Positions 16,964-25,486 of a stretch of DNA of 64,000 nt are shown one piece after another (within the stretch, counting starts at the first letter, position 1; every line of letters begins with the position of its first letter). The stretch is from the NCBI GenBank assembly GCA_041859045.1, contig JBHELB010000027.1, positions 192,044 through 256,043 of the forward strand, in the 5' to 3' direction. Origin of the DNA: JBHELB01 sp041859045. Lineage in GTDB: Bacteria > Hydrogenedentota > Hydrogenedentia > Hydrogenedentales > SLHB01. The notes below the pieces were generated by a model. The model saw nothing but the letters and a program-made list of their open reading frames with translations. It did not search any database and was not told where the DNA came from. Made by a program: the position numbers and the translations under genes.

Positions 16964-17813
16964 GGCGTACGTCGCGTCCCAGCACGCCAAGGCGTTCTTC
17001 GCCGGGCGCGTAGTGGCCGAGGGATTCGTCTTCAATACACAGATCGCCGGTATAGCCCGCGTCGGCGAGCATTTTGACCACGCGCGCGTGTTGGATGTCG
17101 CCTTCGTCGAGCGGGCAGACATGCTGCTCATAGCCCCAGCCCGCTTCCCGGGTGGTTTCGCGCATGGACTCAGGGTAGCGAATATTCTTGAGGTGCGTGT
17201 GCTTGGCGTACGGCGCGAGCAGCGCAAGGATTCCGTAGACCTCCGACAACGGGTAGCCGCGCCAGTAGAAGTTGCCGGTGTCGAGGGTCATGCCGAGGCG
17301 CGGGCTCTCGACGCGCTTGAAAATGTTGAGCAAGAACGCGAGGTTGTTGCCCTGGAATCCATGATTCTCGATGCCAAGCGTCACCGAAAGGCCTTTCGTG
17401 CGGCGGAGTGATTCGCCAAGGCCTTGCGCGAACAACTCGACCCGCTCGCCGAAGTCCAGTTCGCGCTCGCGCGCCATTGCCGAATCGATGCGCACGGCGG
17501 GCGCCCCGATGCCGTGGGCAATCTCGATGCTCCGCGCAACCCATTTCACGTTCGCCTCAAGCGTCGCCGCGCTGAAATCGCAGGCCGTGAGCAGTGCGCA
17601 GGGGCGAATGCCGATACTCTTGAGATGCTCGCGGTACGCGGCGATGTCTGCGTCCGTCTTCACCGGTACGCGCTCGGGGGTATCCAGGCGCGCCAGATCG
17701 AATTCCGCGCTAAGCTCGAGTTCGACGGAATCCACACCCAACTCGCGCAACCCGCCCAACGCAGGCAGTTCCGTTGCCCACGCCGTCATGCAGTCCCGAA
17801 TCGAAAGGTACAT
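16932..17813 (-). CDS. Sugar phosphate isomerase/epimerase (TIM barrel)
   Basis: The 293-residue protein is a xylose-isomerase-like TIM barrel. Candidate metal ligands lie in SVTLGIENHGF (Glu, His), LGMTLDTGNFYW (Asp), KHTHLKNIRYP (His) and LCIEDESLG (C-terminal Glu). It is predicted to isomerise or epimerise a sugar or sugar acid in the cytoplasm. It begins 16 bases after the stop of a pilin-like gene and overlaps the next membrane-protein gene, so the three form an unusual minus-strand unit. This is the second of three such isomerases in the window. Substrate unknown. Confidence 0.87.
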   Translation of the reverse strand: MYLSIRDCMTAWATELPALGGLRELGVDSVELELSAEFDLARLDTPERVPVKTDADIAAYREHLKSIGIRPCALLTACDFSAATLEANVKWVARSIEIAHGIGAPAVRIDSAMARERELDFGERVELFAQGLGESLRRTKGLSVTLGIENHGFQGNNLAFLLNIFKRVESPRLGMTLDTGNFYWRGYPLSEVYGILALLAPYAKHTHLKNIRYPESMRETTREAGWGYEQHVCPLDEGDIQHARVVKMLADAGYTGDLCIEDESLGHYAPGEERLGVLGRDVRHVQDLLAPHA

Positions 17814-17829
17814 TGACGGAGACCCTTTG

Positions 17830-18330
17830 TTAATTAACGCGCAGTGGCGTGATATCTTCCGTCAATTTTGCGACGATTCCCGCGCCTTTGCCGAACTTGC
17901 CCGTGGCCGCGTCATAAGAGTAGGAGTGTGCATCCGCGTCGCTGGACGAAGCCGGCTTGGCTTCCGCCCCAATATACTCATAACGCGTGACACCCGTTTT
18001 CTTCCAGTCCGCCGTAACCCCCTTGCCGAGGACCTGCGTGAAAAACGGCGTCTGCTCGGACGCAACCGCTCCCACCGGCACGTTGTCCAACTCCGGCGGG
18101 TGGATCGCCTCCTTGCCCTCGGCGCGGGCCTTCTCCGCGTACTGGGCCAGTCCACGGTTCACCGCCTCGACCGTCACCAGTTCGGGCGAAATGGCCAGGC
18201 TACCGCTCTGGGGCTGTAGCTTACTCCAATTCATGACGACGAAAACGCCCGCCACCACCAAGAGGATCAACAGAATAATGAGTTCGGGCAGACTATACCC
18301 GCGCGCGCCGCCCTTGAAAAAGCCGTTCAT
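17830..18330 (-). CDS. Type IV pilin-like protein with prepilin N-terminus
   Basis: The 166-residue protein starts MNGFFKGGARGYSLPELIIL. A Gly followed by a five-residue spacer and Glu (G-YSLPE) before a hydrophobic run LIILLILLVVAGVFVVMNW matches the class III prepilin cleavage site, with cleavage after Gly11 and methylation of the new N-terminus expected. Phe at +1 is replaced by Tyr. The rest (LAQYAEKARAEGKEAIHPPELD, then YEYIGAEAKPASS) is soluble and unassigned, though the small-lysine/Asp pattern is like pseudopilins or type II secretion minor pilins. The ATG at 18330 is chosen as it gives the leader; upstream in-frame sequence is not pilin-like. It diverges from the squalene/phytoene synthase gene. 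Confidence 0.78.
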   Translation of the reverse strand: MNGFFKGGARGYSLPELIILLILLVVAGVFVVMNWSKLQPQSGSLAISPELVTVEAVNRGLAQYAEKARAEGKEAIHPPELDNVPVGAVASEQTPFFTQVLGKGVTADWKKTGVTRYEYIGAEAKPASSSDADAHSYSYDAATGKFGKGAGIVAKLTEDITPLRVN

Positions 18331-18478
18331 GTGCCTCCAGCGGCTGCAGTAGCCCCAGACAGCCGCATCTGAGTGTACCTTGCGTTCCGCAGAGCGGTCA
18401 AGGCGCGCTTGTGCCAGGGCCATCGCGGGGCTACTATGGTCGACGCAGTTCGAGCGGGAAGGGAACGCGGGGAATTAT

Positions 18479-19522
18479 ATGACGTTGAACGAGACGGACA
18501 AGACAGGAGATCTGCGCTACCAGGAGGAAATCCTGCAGGGTGTCTCGCGCACTTTTGCGTTGACGATCCCGCAGTTGCCGGAGACCCTGCGCGTTGTGAT
18601 CGGCAACGCCTACCTGCTGTGCCGAACCGCGGATACCATCGAGGATTCCGCCGCGTTGCCGTTGGCCGAGAAGCACGCGTTTTCGCGCCGGTTCGTGGCG
18701 GTTGTCGAGGGCTGTGAACCTGCGGACGCGTTCGCCCGCGAACTCGCTCCGCGCCTCGGCACGGACACCCTCGAGGACGAGCGCGATCTTGTCGCCAACA
18801 CCGAGCGCGTGATCCGGCTCACCCGCACATTTTCCCCCGACGACCAGGCCGCACTCGCGCGCTGTGTACGTATCATGACGGAAGGGATGGAGGAATTTCA
18901 GGAAGGGCGCTTTGCCGATGGACTTCCCGACCAGGCACACTTGGATCGCTACTGCTACCACGTCGCGGGCGTTGTCGGCGAAATGCTCACCTCGTTGTTC
19001 TGCGCGCACTCGCCGGAAACGGCTCAGCGACGCGCGGAACTAGAGCGGCTCGCCGTATCTTTCGGACAAGGCCTTCAGATGACCAATATACTCAAGGATA
19101 TCTGGGAAGACCGCGCCCGCGGCGCGTGCTGGCTGCCCCAGGCAACGTTCGCTCGGCATGGGTTCGACCTGCACACGTTGCGGTCCGGCAGCGATTCGCC
19201 CGCGTTTCGCGCGGGCTTGCGCGAACTGCTGGGAATTGCCCGCGGACACCTTGAGAACGCGCTGGACTACACCTTGTTCCTGCCCAAGTCCGAGCGCGGT
19301 CTACGGCAATTTTGTCTGTGGGCCTTGGGCATGGCGGTGCTTACGCTGCGCAAGATCGAGCGAAACCCGGGCTTCCGCTCAGGGCAAGAAGTCAAAATCC
19401 GCCGCCGTTCCGTGCATACCGTCGTCCTGCTATCGCGACTATTTAGCGCCAACAACGCCATGCTGCGGCTGCTCTTCGCCTTGGCCGCTCGCCGACTGCC
19501 CAAACCGCCGCGGAATTCTTAG
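18479..19522 (+). CDS. Squalene/phytoene synthase family protein
   Basis: The 347-residue protein belongs to the head-to-head prenyl-diphosphate synthases. The two Asp-rich metal sites are visible: CRTADTIEDSAALP and MTNILKDIWEDRARG, together with YCYHVAGVVGEMLT and the N-terminal SRTFALTIPQLPE. It should condense two C15 or C20 prenyl diphosphates into presqualene/squalene or phytoene. The size and the single-enzyme context (no HpnD/E or CrtI in the window) leave the product open. The ATG at 18479 follows GGGGAATTAT and starts just before the conserved region; the longer in-frame alternative lacks family residues. An unusual Leu-rich tail (SANNAMLRLLFALAARRLP) may associate with the membrane. 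Confidence 0.88.
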   Translation: MTLNETDKTGDLRYQEEILQGVSRTFALTIPQLPETLRVVIGNAYLLCRTADTIEDSAALPLAEKHAFSRRFVAVVEGCEPADAFARELAPRLGTDTLEDERDLVANTERVIRLTRTFSPDDQAALARCVRIMTEGMEEFQEGRFADGLPDQAHLDRYCYHVAGVVGEMLTSLFCAHSPETAQRRAELERLAVSFGQGLQMTNILKDIWEDRARGACWLPQATFARHGFDLHTLRSGSDSPAFRAGLRELLGIARGHLENALDYTLFLPKSERGLRQFCLWALGMAVLTLRKIERNPGFRSGQEVKIRRRSVHTVVLLSRLFSANNAMLRLLFALAARRLPKPPRNS

Positions 19523-19582
19523 CGCGGTCGAGCCCTTCGTCTCAGAAGGTCTGTACGGCGATTCCCCTATCTTGCGGTGCTA

Positions 19583-19612
19583 TTCACATCAGACCACCGG
19601 TTATGGTATAAC
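19583..19612 (+). promoter_or_regulatory. Predicted sigma-70-type promoter
   Basis: TTCACA (19583-19588), an 18-base spacer and TATAAC (19607-19612) with an extended TGG before the -10. It lies 76 bases before the ATG at 19689 and plausibly drives that gene and the M28-like gene after it. Confidence 0.5.
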
Positions 19613-19688
19613 GCCTTTCAGGAAACCCGCTATCTTGCGATTGTCATCCCCTGACCGGTGAAAATCGTACAGACGGCTTGGAGGAATT

Positions 19689-20345
19689 ATGTCTATCTCA
19701 CCCGTATCGCGTCCCGCCTATTCGCAAGAGACCCCTACCACAGGCAACCGCGTTCCCGCAGCCGTGGGTTTTAAGCAGAGTTCCAGGTCCTCATCGGGGC
19801 TTTTCCTTGTGATCTTCCTTCTCGGAGGGCTCCTTGTGGCGGGAACGGTGTGGGCGCTTTTCTTGCGCGACAGTGGGCAAGGCGCGCTCGCGGGCTCAGC
19901 CCGGGCGATGGCCGAAGCGTTGCGCCTGAATACGTGTTCGTCGTTGCCGTCGTTGTCCCGCAATGAGGCGGATCCGAAGCAGTTACTCGAACAACTGCGA
20001 ACGGATCTGGCGAATGCCGGTGTGGCATGGGACAAGTCCCGGGGGGTCGCGTTTGGCGGCGTTCGTGCCCGTGTGGGGGAAGGCGAGGCGCTGACGGACT
20101 CCGTGGTGGGCGATCTCTATATCGATGCCGAAGGCAAAATCTGGCGCATCGAGGTCACGATGCGTCGCACGGACGATCACGGATTCGTGTTGGCCGACGT
20201 GTGGAGCGGCAGTCCCCTCGAAGCGACGGCGGAGCAGGTCAAAGGGGACGCGGAACAGCGCTTCACGCAGTTCAAGCAAGATCAGCGTCAGGCCAATGGC
20301 GGCCCGGAAGTTCGACGGCCCAAGTTCACGTTTGTGACCCTGTAG
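19689..20345 (+). CDS. Hypothetical single-pass membrane protein
   Basis: A 218-residue protein with a cytoplasmic-looking N-terminus of about 36 residues, one membrane segment (GLFLVIFLLGGLLVAGTVWALFL, about residues 37-59), and a soluble outer domain containing strands such as GVAFGGVRARVGEGEALTDSVVGDLYIDAEG and WRIEVTMRRTDDHGFVLADVW. No family recognised. GGAGGAATT precedes the ATG. It is followed 46 bases later by a GTG-start membrane protein of M28 type on the same strand. Confidence 0.68.
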   Translation: MSISPVSRPAYSQETPTTGNRVPAAVGFKQSSRSSSGLFLVIFLLGGLLVAGTVWALFLRDSGQGALAGSARAMAEALRLNTCSSLPSLSRNEADPKQLLEQLRTDLANAGVAWDKSRGVAFGGVRARVGEGEALTDSVVGDLYIDAEGKIWRIEVTMRRTDDHGFVLADVWSGSPLEATAEQVKGDAEQRFTQFKQDQRQANGGPEVRRPKFTFVTL

Positions 20346-20391
20346 GGGCGCGCGCGGCCGAGTCGTCCCACGCCTGCGACAGGGAGGGAGA

Positions 20392-21546
20392 GTGGCAGCG
20401 TCTGACGTTCGACAGGACCTCGATTATCTCGCGGGCGTTCTCGAACACCGCGGCTCCAACACGGAAAATGAGCGGATCGCCGCGGAGTATTTGCGGCGAC
20501 GGCTCGAAGCATGTTGCCCCGACGTCGAAATCGACGGGTTTCAGGCCCCGGACACCTATATAAGCATCCTCGCGCTATACTACGGCGAATTCCTCTTTGT
20601 CATGCTCTTGGCGATGTGGTGGCCGATCATCGCGTTCGCCTATGGAACACTGGTCTTCATGGCTTATTTCGCCGAACTCAGCGGCTATCGCGTTGTCGGC
20701 CGGCTTCTTCCCCAAACGCTAAGTCAGAACGTGGTTGCCCGCTTGCTCGCCGTGCGGCCGCATCGCCTCTTTATCGTCACGGCGCACTATGATTCGCCAC
20801 TGCGCGGCCCGTCGCATCATTTCCTCTCGTCGAGGCACTTCCGCCACTTCCACTTGGGGCTGGTGTGCTGCATGGCCGTTGTGCTGATTTCCTGCGTGAT
20901 ACAGGCGGCGGGACTTTACGCTGATCACGTGTATCGGCTCGATCTTGTGGCCGGCTGGAGCGCCACGCTCTTGCTAACGAGCACCGCTCTTTGGATGGGG
21001 TATGGCGAATGGCGCGCGGGCTATGCCGATGGGGCGCAGGAAGGCGCAGGAAGCGCCGCAACGTTGCTCGAACTGGCGCGGAGATTCGCGGAACGCCCAC
21101 TTATTAACGCCGACCTTTGGTTGGTGGCCACGGGAAGTAAAGAAGGCGGCCTCAACGGCATACGTCACTTTCTTGATGAGCACGACCTGGACCGCCACGA
21201 GACTTTTTTTCTCAATCTCGACGAGATAAGCGGAGAAACGCTCGCGTACGTCACGCGGGAAGGTCTGTTGCATCGCTTTCAATCCTCGCGCATGATGCTT
21301 GAGATCGCGGCGGCGCATGCCTCGCGTTTTGACGCAGTTCCTATCGAACAGGGCGGATTGCCTGGCGATGCCCTCGTGCCGCTGGCGCGTGGGTACGACA
21401 CCTTGACGCTCACCCGCGCGATGCCCTCTTCGGAAAGCAGTCCCTCTAATGTCGCCGTCGTTGAAAAAACGGCTGCGTTTGCCGAGGATATTCTTCGAGG
21501 TCTCGAGCAGCGCTCTGTGAAAACACTCTCCCCTGGAGCGTCTTAG
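20392..21546 (+). CDS. Membrane protein with a degenerate M28 peptidase-like fold
   Basis: The 384-residue protein keeps the M28 aminopeptidase order: NTENERIAAEYLRRRLE, then FIVTAHYDSPLRG (His/Asp zinc-ligand strand), ATLLELARRFAE, LWLVATGSKEGGLNGIRHF and FFLNLDEISGETLAYV. Hydrophobic spans of about 20-25 residues are inserted before and after the AHYD strand (residues about 63-90, 160-180 and 185-205). Zinc-site residues are altered: the GADDNASG-type motif reads GAQEGAGSA, EExGL reads SKEGGL, and the late SDH-type motif reads GDALVP. It may therefore be a binding or structural protein rather than an active peptidase. Start is GTG at 20392 after AGGGAGGGAG. Confidence 0.75.
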   Translation: MAASDVRQDLDYLAGVLEHRGSNTENERIAAEYLRRRLEACCPDVEIDGFQAPDTYISILALYYGEFLFVMLLAMWWPIIAFAYGTLVFMAYFAELSGYRVVGRLLPQTLSQNVVARLLAVRPHRLFIVTAHYDSPLRGPSHHFLSSRHFRHFHLGLVCCMAVVLISCVIQAAGLYADHVYRLDLVAGWSATLLLTSTALWMGYGEWRAGYADGAQEGAGSAATLLELARRFAERPLINADLWLVATGSKEGGLNGIRHFLDEHDLDRHETFFLNLDEISGETLAYVTREGLLHRFQSSRMMLEIAAAHASRFDAVPIEQGGLPGDALVPLARGYDTLTLTRAMPSSESSPSNVAVVEKTAAFAEDILRGLEQRSVKTLSPGAS

Positions 21547-21586
21547 GAAGAAGCGCCACGCCATCTGTAAACCGCGCCAAACAACG

Positions 21587-22402
21587 TTAGAGAGGCTCAA
21601 TTCCCAAATAGGCAAGGCTGGCCTCGGCGTGGCCGTTGGTTTCGAGGGTGTACGTAAGGGAGGGGGACGCGGCCTTTAGCGCGGCAATCGCCTTGTCCAA
21701 TTCAAGCTGACCTTGGCCAAGGCCCAGATGCTCGTCGAATTCTCCTTGGTTATCGTTCATGTGCACGTGGCGTAACCAGGGGCCGAGCGCGGCCACCCAC
21801 TCCACCGACGAAAGCGCCGAATGCAACGCGACATGAGCAATATCCAGGCACAGCCCGAACCGCGGGGAATCAATCGTCTGCGCCAAGCGCCGCAGCGGCT
21901 CGGGCCGGTCGTCGAACATGTTCTCGACGTAGATGTTCAGCCCCCTGCGTTCGGCCTCTTCCAGGACGTCCGGCCAAAATTTCATGCTGTAGGTATGGTA
22001 AATCTCCGAGTACTCGGGGATTTTGACCATAACGTTGTATTGGCTGTGGAAAATGACATAAGACGCGCCCAGCGCCTGCGCGATGTCGAACGATTCAAAG
22101 TACCGTCGACGCGCCAGCGCGCGCACTTCGGAATCGGGGCTGCAATGGATGACGTCCATAAAGGGGCCGTGGCAGCCAATACGCGGCACGCGCCCTTGGA
22201 TACGCCGCGTCATGGCGTCGAGTGCGGGGCCGTGCGGGTCTTCCAGCAAGGGCGGCATGGAAAAGCTCTGAATCTCCACCCCTACGCCATAGCGGACCGC
22301 GCAGGCGACTTCTTCGTCGGGATGGGCGTTGACCACCACCAGCAGTGCGTCGCGCGGCAACAAGGCGGGCGTCTCAAGGGGCGGTTGGCTGCTGTTCGCC
22401 AT
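21587..22402 (-). CDS. Sugar phosphate isomerase/epimerase (TIM barrel)
   Basis: A 271-residue xylose-isomerase-like TIM barrel. Candidate metal residues are in LNIYVENMFDD (Glu), FGLCLDIAHVALH (Asp, His), LRHVHMNDNQGEFDEH (His, Asp) and LTYTLETNG (Glu). It would act on a sugar or hydroxy-acid in the cytoplasm; the substrate is unknown. The ATG at 22402 overlaps the 3' end of mltG by 29 bases. GCTGTTCGCCATTC on the plus strand gives no strong Shine-Dalgarno, so the start may be a little off. It is the third isomerase of this superfamily here and the last gene of the minus-strand run. Confidence 0.83.
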   Translation of the reverse strand: MANSSQPPLETPALLPRDALLVVVNAHPDEEVACAVRYGVGVEIQSFSMPPLLEDPHGPALDAMTRRIQGRVPRIGCHGPFMDVIHCSPDSEVRALARRRYFESFDIAQALGASYVIFHSQYNVMVKIPEYSEIYHTYSMKFWPDVLEEAERRGLNIYVENMFDDRPEPLRRLAQTIDSPRFGLCLDIAHVALHSALSSVEWVAALGPWLRHVHMNDNQGEFDEHLGLGQGQLELDKAIAALKAASPSLTYTLETNGHAEASLAYLGIEPL

Positions 22403-23495
22403 TCTGCGTTTGCTCCCGTTGCTGTCGTCGCTGCACGGCAATCTCTTTTCGGAAACGCGCCACCGCGCGCTGATGTTCCGCCAAGCTCGCGCTGAACGTA
22501 TGCGTGTGGCCGTCCGCGTTCGACACAAAATACAAATAATCCACCTTTGCCGGAGCAAGCGCCGCAGCCAACGAGGCCTTGCCCGGACTCGCGATCGGTC
22601 CCGGCGGCAGGCCGGGATGCTTATAGGTATTATACGGGGAATCCGCTTCCTTGTCGCGGTCGAGTAAGCGCTGGCCGTACTTGCCTGTCGCATATTGCAG
22701 TGTCGCGTCGATATCCAGGGTCATCTTCTTGGCGATGCGGTTATACAGCACCGCGGCAATGACTGGCCGTTCCTCGTCCGTTTTCGCCTCTTCTTCCACC
22801 AACGACGCCACGGTGACCACTTCGAGCATGCCGCGTTCGGGCTTCTGTGGGTAGACCTCCAGGAGCGCCGCGTAGGTCTTCAGAAACTGGTCAAGCATCC
22901 GCTCGACCACCTCGCGCTCCGCCGGCGGTTTGTCGAAAAAATAGGTGTCGGGCATCAAGAAACCTTCCAGCGATTTCACCGAAAGGCCCGTCTTCGCGAT
23001 CAGGGCCGGGTCCGAGGCGGCATCCAGAAACGCCTGCGGATTCCTGAACAGGCGCGACGCCTGCGCCACGCTCAGGCCCTCCGGTACGGTCACCCGATTT
23101 TCCGGGGGTACTTCGGCGGGGATTCCCACACCAGGACCTTTCTCGAGAAGCTCCAGAATTTCCCGCGCGGTCAACCCGGAAGGAATCATGTACGCCCCGG
23201 CTTGGATCGGTTTGTGGGCGGGGGCGAGCCGCGCGGCGGCCCTGAAGAAAAGGGGATGTTCAATTAGGCGTTGTTGAGTGAGAAGTTCGGCGATCTGCGC
23301 ACCACTGGCGCCCTCGGGAATCACGAGGCGTACCGGCGTCCCCGGGCTGCCCGTGCCCATCACGTGGTCGTAGAGCAACGCGCCACCAAGACCTGCCGCC
23401 GCCAGGCCGAGCACGACAATTGCCGTAAGTGCGAAAAGACAACCAAGCCAGCGCCGCCGGGGTTTCTGTTCGGAGGAGGCTGCCGCGGGGTCCAT
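22374..23495 (-). CDS. mltG: Endolytic murein transglycosylase
   Basis: The 373-residue MltG (YceG) protein cuts nascent peptidoglycan strands and so sets glycan length. It has a membrane anchor near residues 15-40 (CLFALTAIVVLGLAAAGLGGALLYD), a LysM-like region (RLVIPEGASGAQIAELL, VTVPEGLSVAQASRLF) and the catalytic part MLEVVTVASLVEEEAKTDEER, with the catalytic Glu in the VEEEAK stretch, then ATLQYATGKYG and YNTYKHPGLPPGPIASPG. All family motifs are present. It follows the ruvX-like gene by 11 bases, a frequent arrangement in bacteria. Confidence 0.93.
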   Translation of the reverse strand: MDPAAASSEQKPRRRWLGCLFALTAIVVLGLAAAGLGGALLYDHVMGTGSPGTPVRLVIPEGASGAQIAELLTQQRLIEHPLFFRAAARLAPAHKPIQAGAYMIPSGLTAREILELLEKGPGVGIPAEVPPENRVTVPEGLSVAQASRLFRNPQAFLDAASDPALIAKTGLSVKSLEGFLMPDTYFFDKPPAEREVVERMLDQFLKTYAALLEVYPQKPERGMLEVVTVASLVEEEAKTDEERPVIAAVLYNRIAKKMTLDIDATLQYATGKYGQRLLDRDKEADSPYNTYKHPGLPPGPIASPGKASLAAALAPAKVDYLYFVSNADGHTHTFSASLAEHQRAVARFRKEIAVQRRQQREQTQNGEQQPTAP

Positions 23496-23506
23496 CGCTG
23501 CTTTTC

Positions 23507-23956
23507 CTACTGCGTGCGCTGGCGCGCGGCCCGATCGAGGTACGTCTGGAGGATCTGCTGCGCCGCGACCTTGTCGACGACGCCTTTGCGATCTTTGCGG
23601 CGCATGTTGGATGCGATCAGAGAGCGTTCGGCGATCGCAGTGGTAAAGCGCTCATCCTGCAGCGCAATATCAATGCCCAGCGCAGGACGGAGCAATTCCA
23701 CGAAAGCTTCCACCTTGAGCGCCTGCGGACCGCGCTCGCCGTTTTGGTTCAGCGGTAGACCCACCACCGCGCGCACGACGCCTTGGTCTTTCACAAATTG
23801 CGCCAGTGCCGTGAGGTCTTTCTCGTCGTTCGTACGCGTGAGCACGCTGTGCGGTTGGGCGATGATTCCCAGGGGATCGCTCAGCGCGATACCGATGCGG
23901 ACATCGCCCACATCGAGCGCCATCGTGCGTCCTTCGAGCCCCACGGGTTCCTCCAT
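23507..23956 (-). CDS. ruvX: Putative pre-16S rRNA nuclease / Holliday-junction resolvase-like protein
   Basis: The YqgF family RNase H-like protein of about 149 residues shows TMALDVGDVRIGIALSDPLG (first catalytic Asp), VVGLPLNQNGERGPQALKVEAF, DERFTTAIAERSL (Glu) and GVVDKVAAQQILQTYLD (final Asp). In Escherichia coli the protein helps finish 16S rRNA 5' end processing. Family length is about 140 residues, which is why I take the ATG at 23956; a longer in-frame start at 24007 would add a Pro/Arg-rich leader. No clear Shine-Dalgarno supports either. It lies between a DEAD helicase gene and mltG. Confidence 0.88.
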   Translation of the reverse strand: MEEPVGLEGRTMALDVGDVRIGIALSDPLGIIAQPHSVLTRTNDEKDLTALAQFVKDQGVVRAVVGLPLNQNGERGPQALKVEAFVELLRPALGIDIALQDERFTTAIAERSLIASNMRRKDRKGVVDKVAAQQILQTYLDRAARQRTQ

Positions 23957-24016
23957 CGACCGTTGCGGATACCCCGGCCCCCGCGCAGTGCGCGAGAACC
24001 GGGGCATACCTAAGTT

Positions 24017-25228
24017 CTACCGTCGGCGCAACAGCGAGCGGCCCGGACGGCGGCGGCGCGGGGAGTTCGAAATGTCGTTTTCTTCCTTATAAAGCGACAT
24101 CACCGGCACTGCGCCTTCCCACTCGTGCCGCGGGAGGTTACGTCCCAAAGCGCGTTCAATCGTCCCCAGCGCCATGCACTCTTCCGGGCTCACAAACGTG
24201 AGGGCATCGCCCTCCGCGCTGGCGCGCGCCGTGCGGCCGATGCGGTGGATGTAGTCTTCCGACGTCGCCGGGACATCGTAGTTGACCACATGCGTCACGC
24301 CCTTGACGTCTAAGCCGCGCGCGGCAATATCCGTCGCCAACAGGATGCGATAGCGGCCCTGACGGAAACCGTCGATGGCCTGCTGTCGCTGTCCCTGCGA
24401 GCGGCCGCCGTGAATGGCCTGGACCTTGAGGCCGCGAGCGTGCAGTGCACGCGCAACGCGGTCCGTGCGGTGCTTCGTCCGCAGAAAGACCAGGGCCGAA
24501 CGCACGCTCGGGTCATCAAGCAACTGGGTCAGCAGATCGAGTTTCTGGGTCTGCACGACGGTGTAGACGCCCTGTCGCACCGATTCTGTCGGCTTGGCCA
24601 CGGGGCCCGACTCGACGCGCACCGGATCCTGCTGCATGCTCGAAGCGAGCTGCTCGATCTCGCGCGGAAACGTCGCGGAAAACATCATCGTCTGCCGTTC
24701 ACGCGGCATCGAGCGCAGAATGCGGCGGATGTCCGGCATGAAACCCATGTCGAGCATGCGATCCGCCTCATCCAGCACGAGGATCGAAAGCTGATCGAAG
24801 CGCACGTTACCGCGCTCCATGTGGTCAAGCAAACGCCCCGGCGTGGCCACGACGATGGAGCAGCCCCGGCGCAAGGTCTGCGTCTGCCGGTCCATGCCTA
24901 CGCCGCCGTAGATACAGGCCGTGCGAAGTCCGGCGGCTTTCGCCAGCGGATCCACCACGGAGTGCACCTGGTGCGCCAACTCACGCGTCGGCGTCAACAC
25001 CAACATCGCGTTACGCGGCGCGCGGTTCGGCAGATCGGCCAGACGCGTCAGCGCGGGCAGCGCAAACGCCAAGGTCTTGCCCGTACCGGTCTGGGCGATG
25101 GCCACCAAGTCGCGCCCTTCGAGGGCGGGGGGAACGGCGGCGGCCTGGATCGGTGTCGGTTCGGTGATCTCCTGCGCTTTCAGCAACTGGAGAAAGCGTG
25201 GGGTGATCTGGAGTTCGTCAAAAGTCAT
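24017..25228 (-). CDS. DEAD-box ATP-dependent RNA helicase
   Basis: The 403-residue RhlE-type helicase has all motifs: the Q motif (TFDELQITPRFLQLLKAQEITEPTPIQ), Walker A IAQTGTGKT, PTRELA, TPGRLLDH, DEAD as LVLDEADRM, SAT as FSATFPRE, ATDIAARGLD and HRIGRTARA. It unwinds RNA duplexes in ribosome assembly or turnover. A basic low-complexity tail (RRRRPGRSLLRRR) may bind RNA. The ATG at 25228 is chosen over an upstream one because AAGGAATATCG lies directly before it and the family begins with MTF. A TTGACA-18-TACAGT promoter lies upstream at 25392-25421. Confidence 0.95.
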   Translation of the reverse strand: MTFDELQITPRFLQLLKAQEITEPTPIQAAAVPPALEGRDLVAIAQTGTGKTLAFALPALTRLADLPNRAPRNAMLVLTPTRELAHQVHSVVDPLAKAAGLRTACIYGGVGMDRQTQTLRRGCSIVVATPGRLLDHMERGNVRFDQLSILVLDEADRMLDMGFMPDIRRILRSMPRERQTMMFSATFPREIEQLASSMQQDPVRVESGPVAKPTESVRQGVYTVVQTQKLDLLTQLLDDPSVRSALVFLRTKHRTDRVARALHARGLKVQAIHGGRSQGQRQQAIDGFRQGRYRILLATDIAARGLDVKGVTHVVNYDVPATSEDYIHRIGRTARASAEGDALTFVSPEECMALGTIERALGRNLPRHEWEGAVPVMSLYKEENDISNSPRRRRPGRSLLRRR

Positions 25229-25391
25229 TCGATATTCCTTTTGCCGCAGCGGACAGACCGGTAGCGGCGTTGTCTGCTTGCTCAAGGATACGAGAGAAGG
25301 AGGTCTTAGGGAGAAATCCCCGCCTCGCGGGTGAGCACGGCGGCAGGCGTCTTGACGCCCGCTCGCACAGAGCAGAAGGTTAAGTGACAGA

Positions 25392-25421
25392 ACTGTACGC
25401 GAAACCCCAAGGGAATGTCAA
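25392..25421 (-). promoter_or_regulatory. Predicted sigma-70-type promoter for the DEAD helicase
   Basis: On the minus strand TTGACA (25416-25421) is followed by an 18-base spacer and TACAGT (25392-25397). It gives an untranslated leader of about 160 bases before the helicase ATG, a length like cold-shock-type leaders; regulation is not otherwise visible. Confidence 0.6.
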
Positions 25422-25486
25422 GTAATTTTATCTGACGGCAAATATTCGCTGGTGTTGACGACCGCGGACATAAAGACGTAAGTCTT

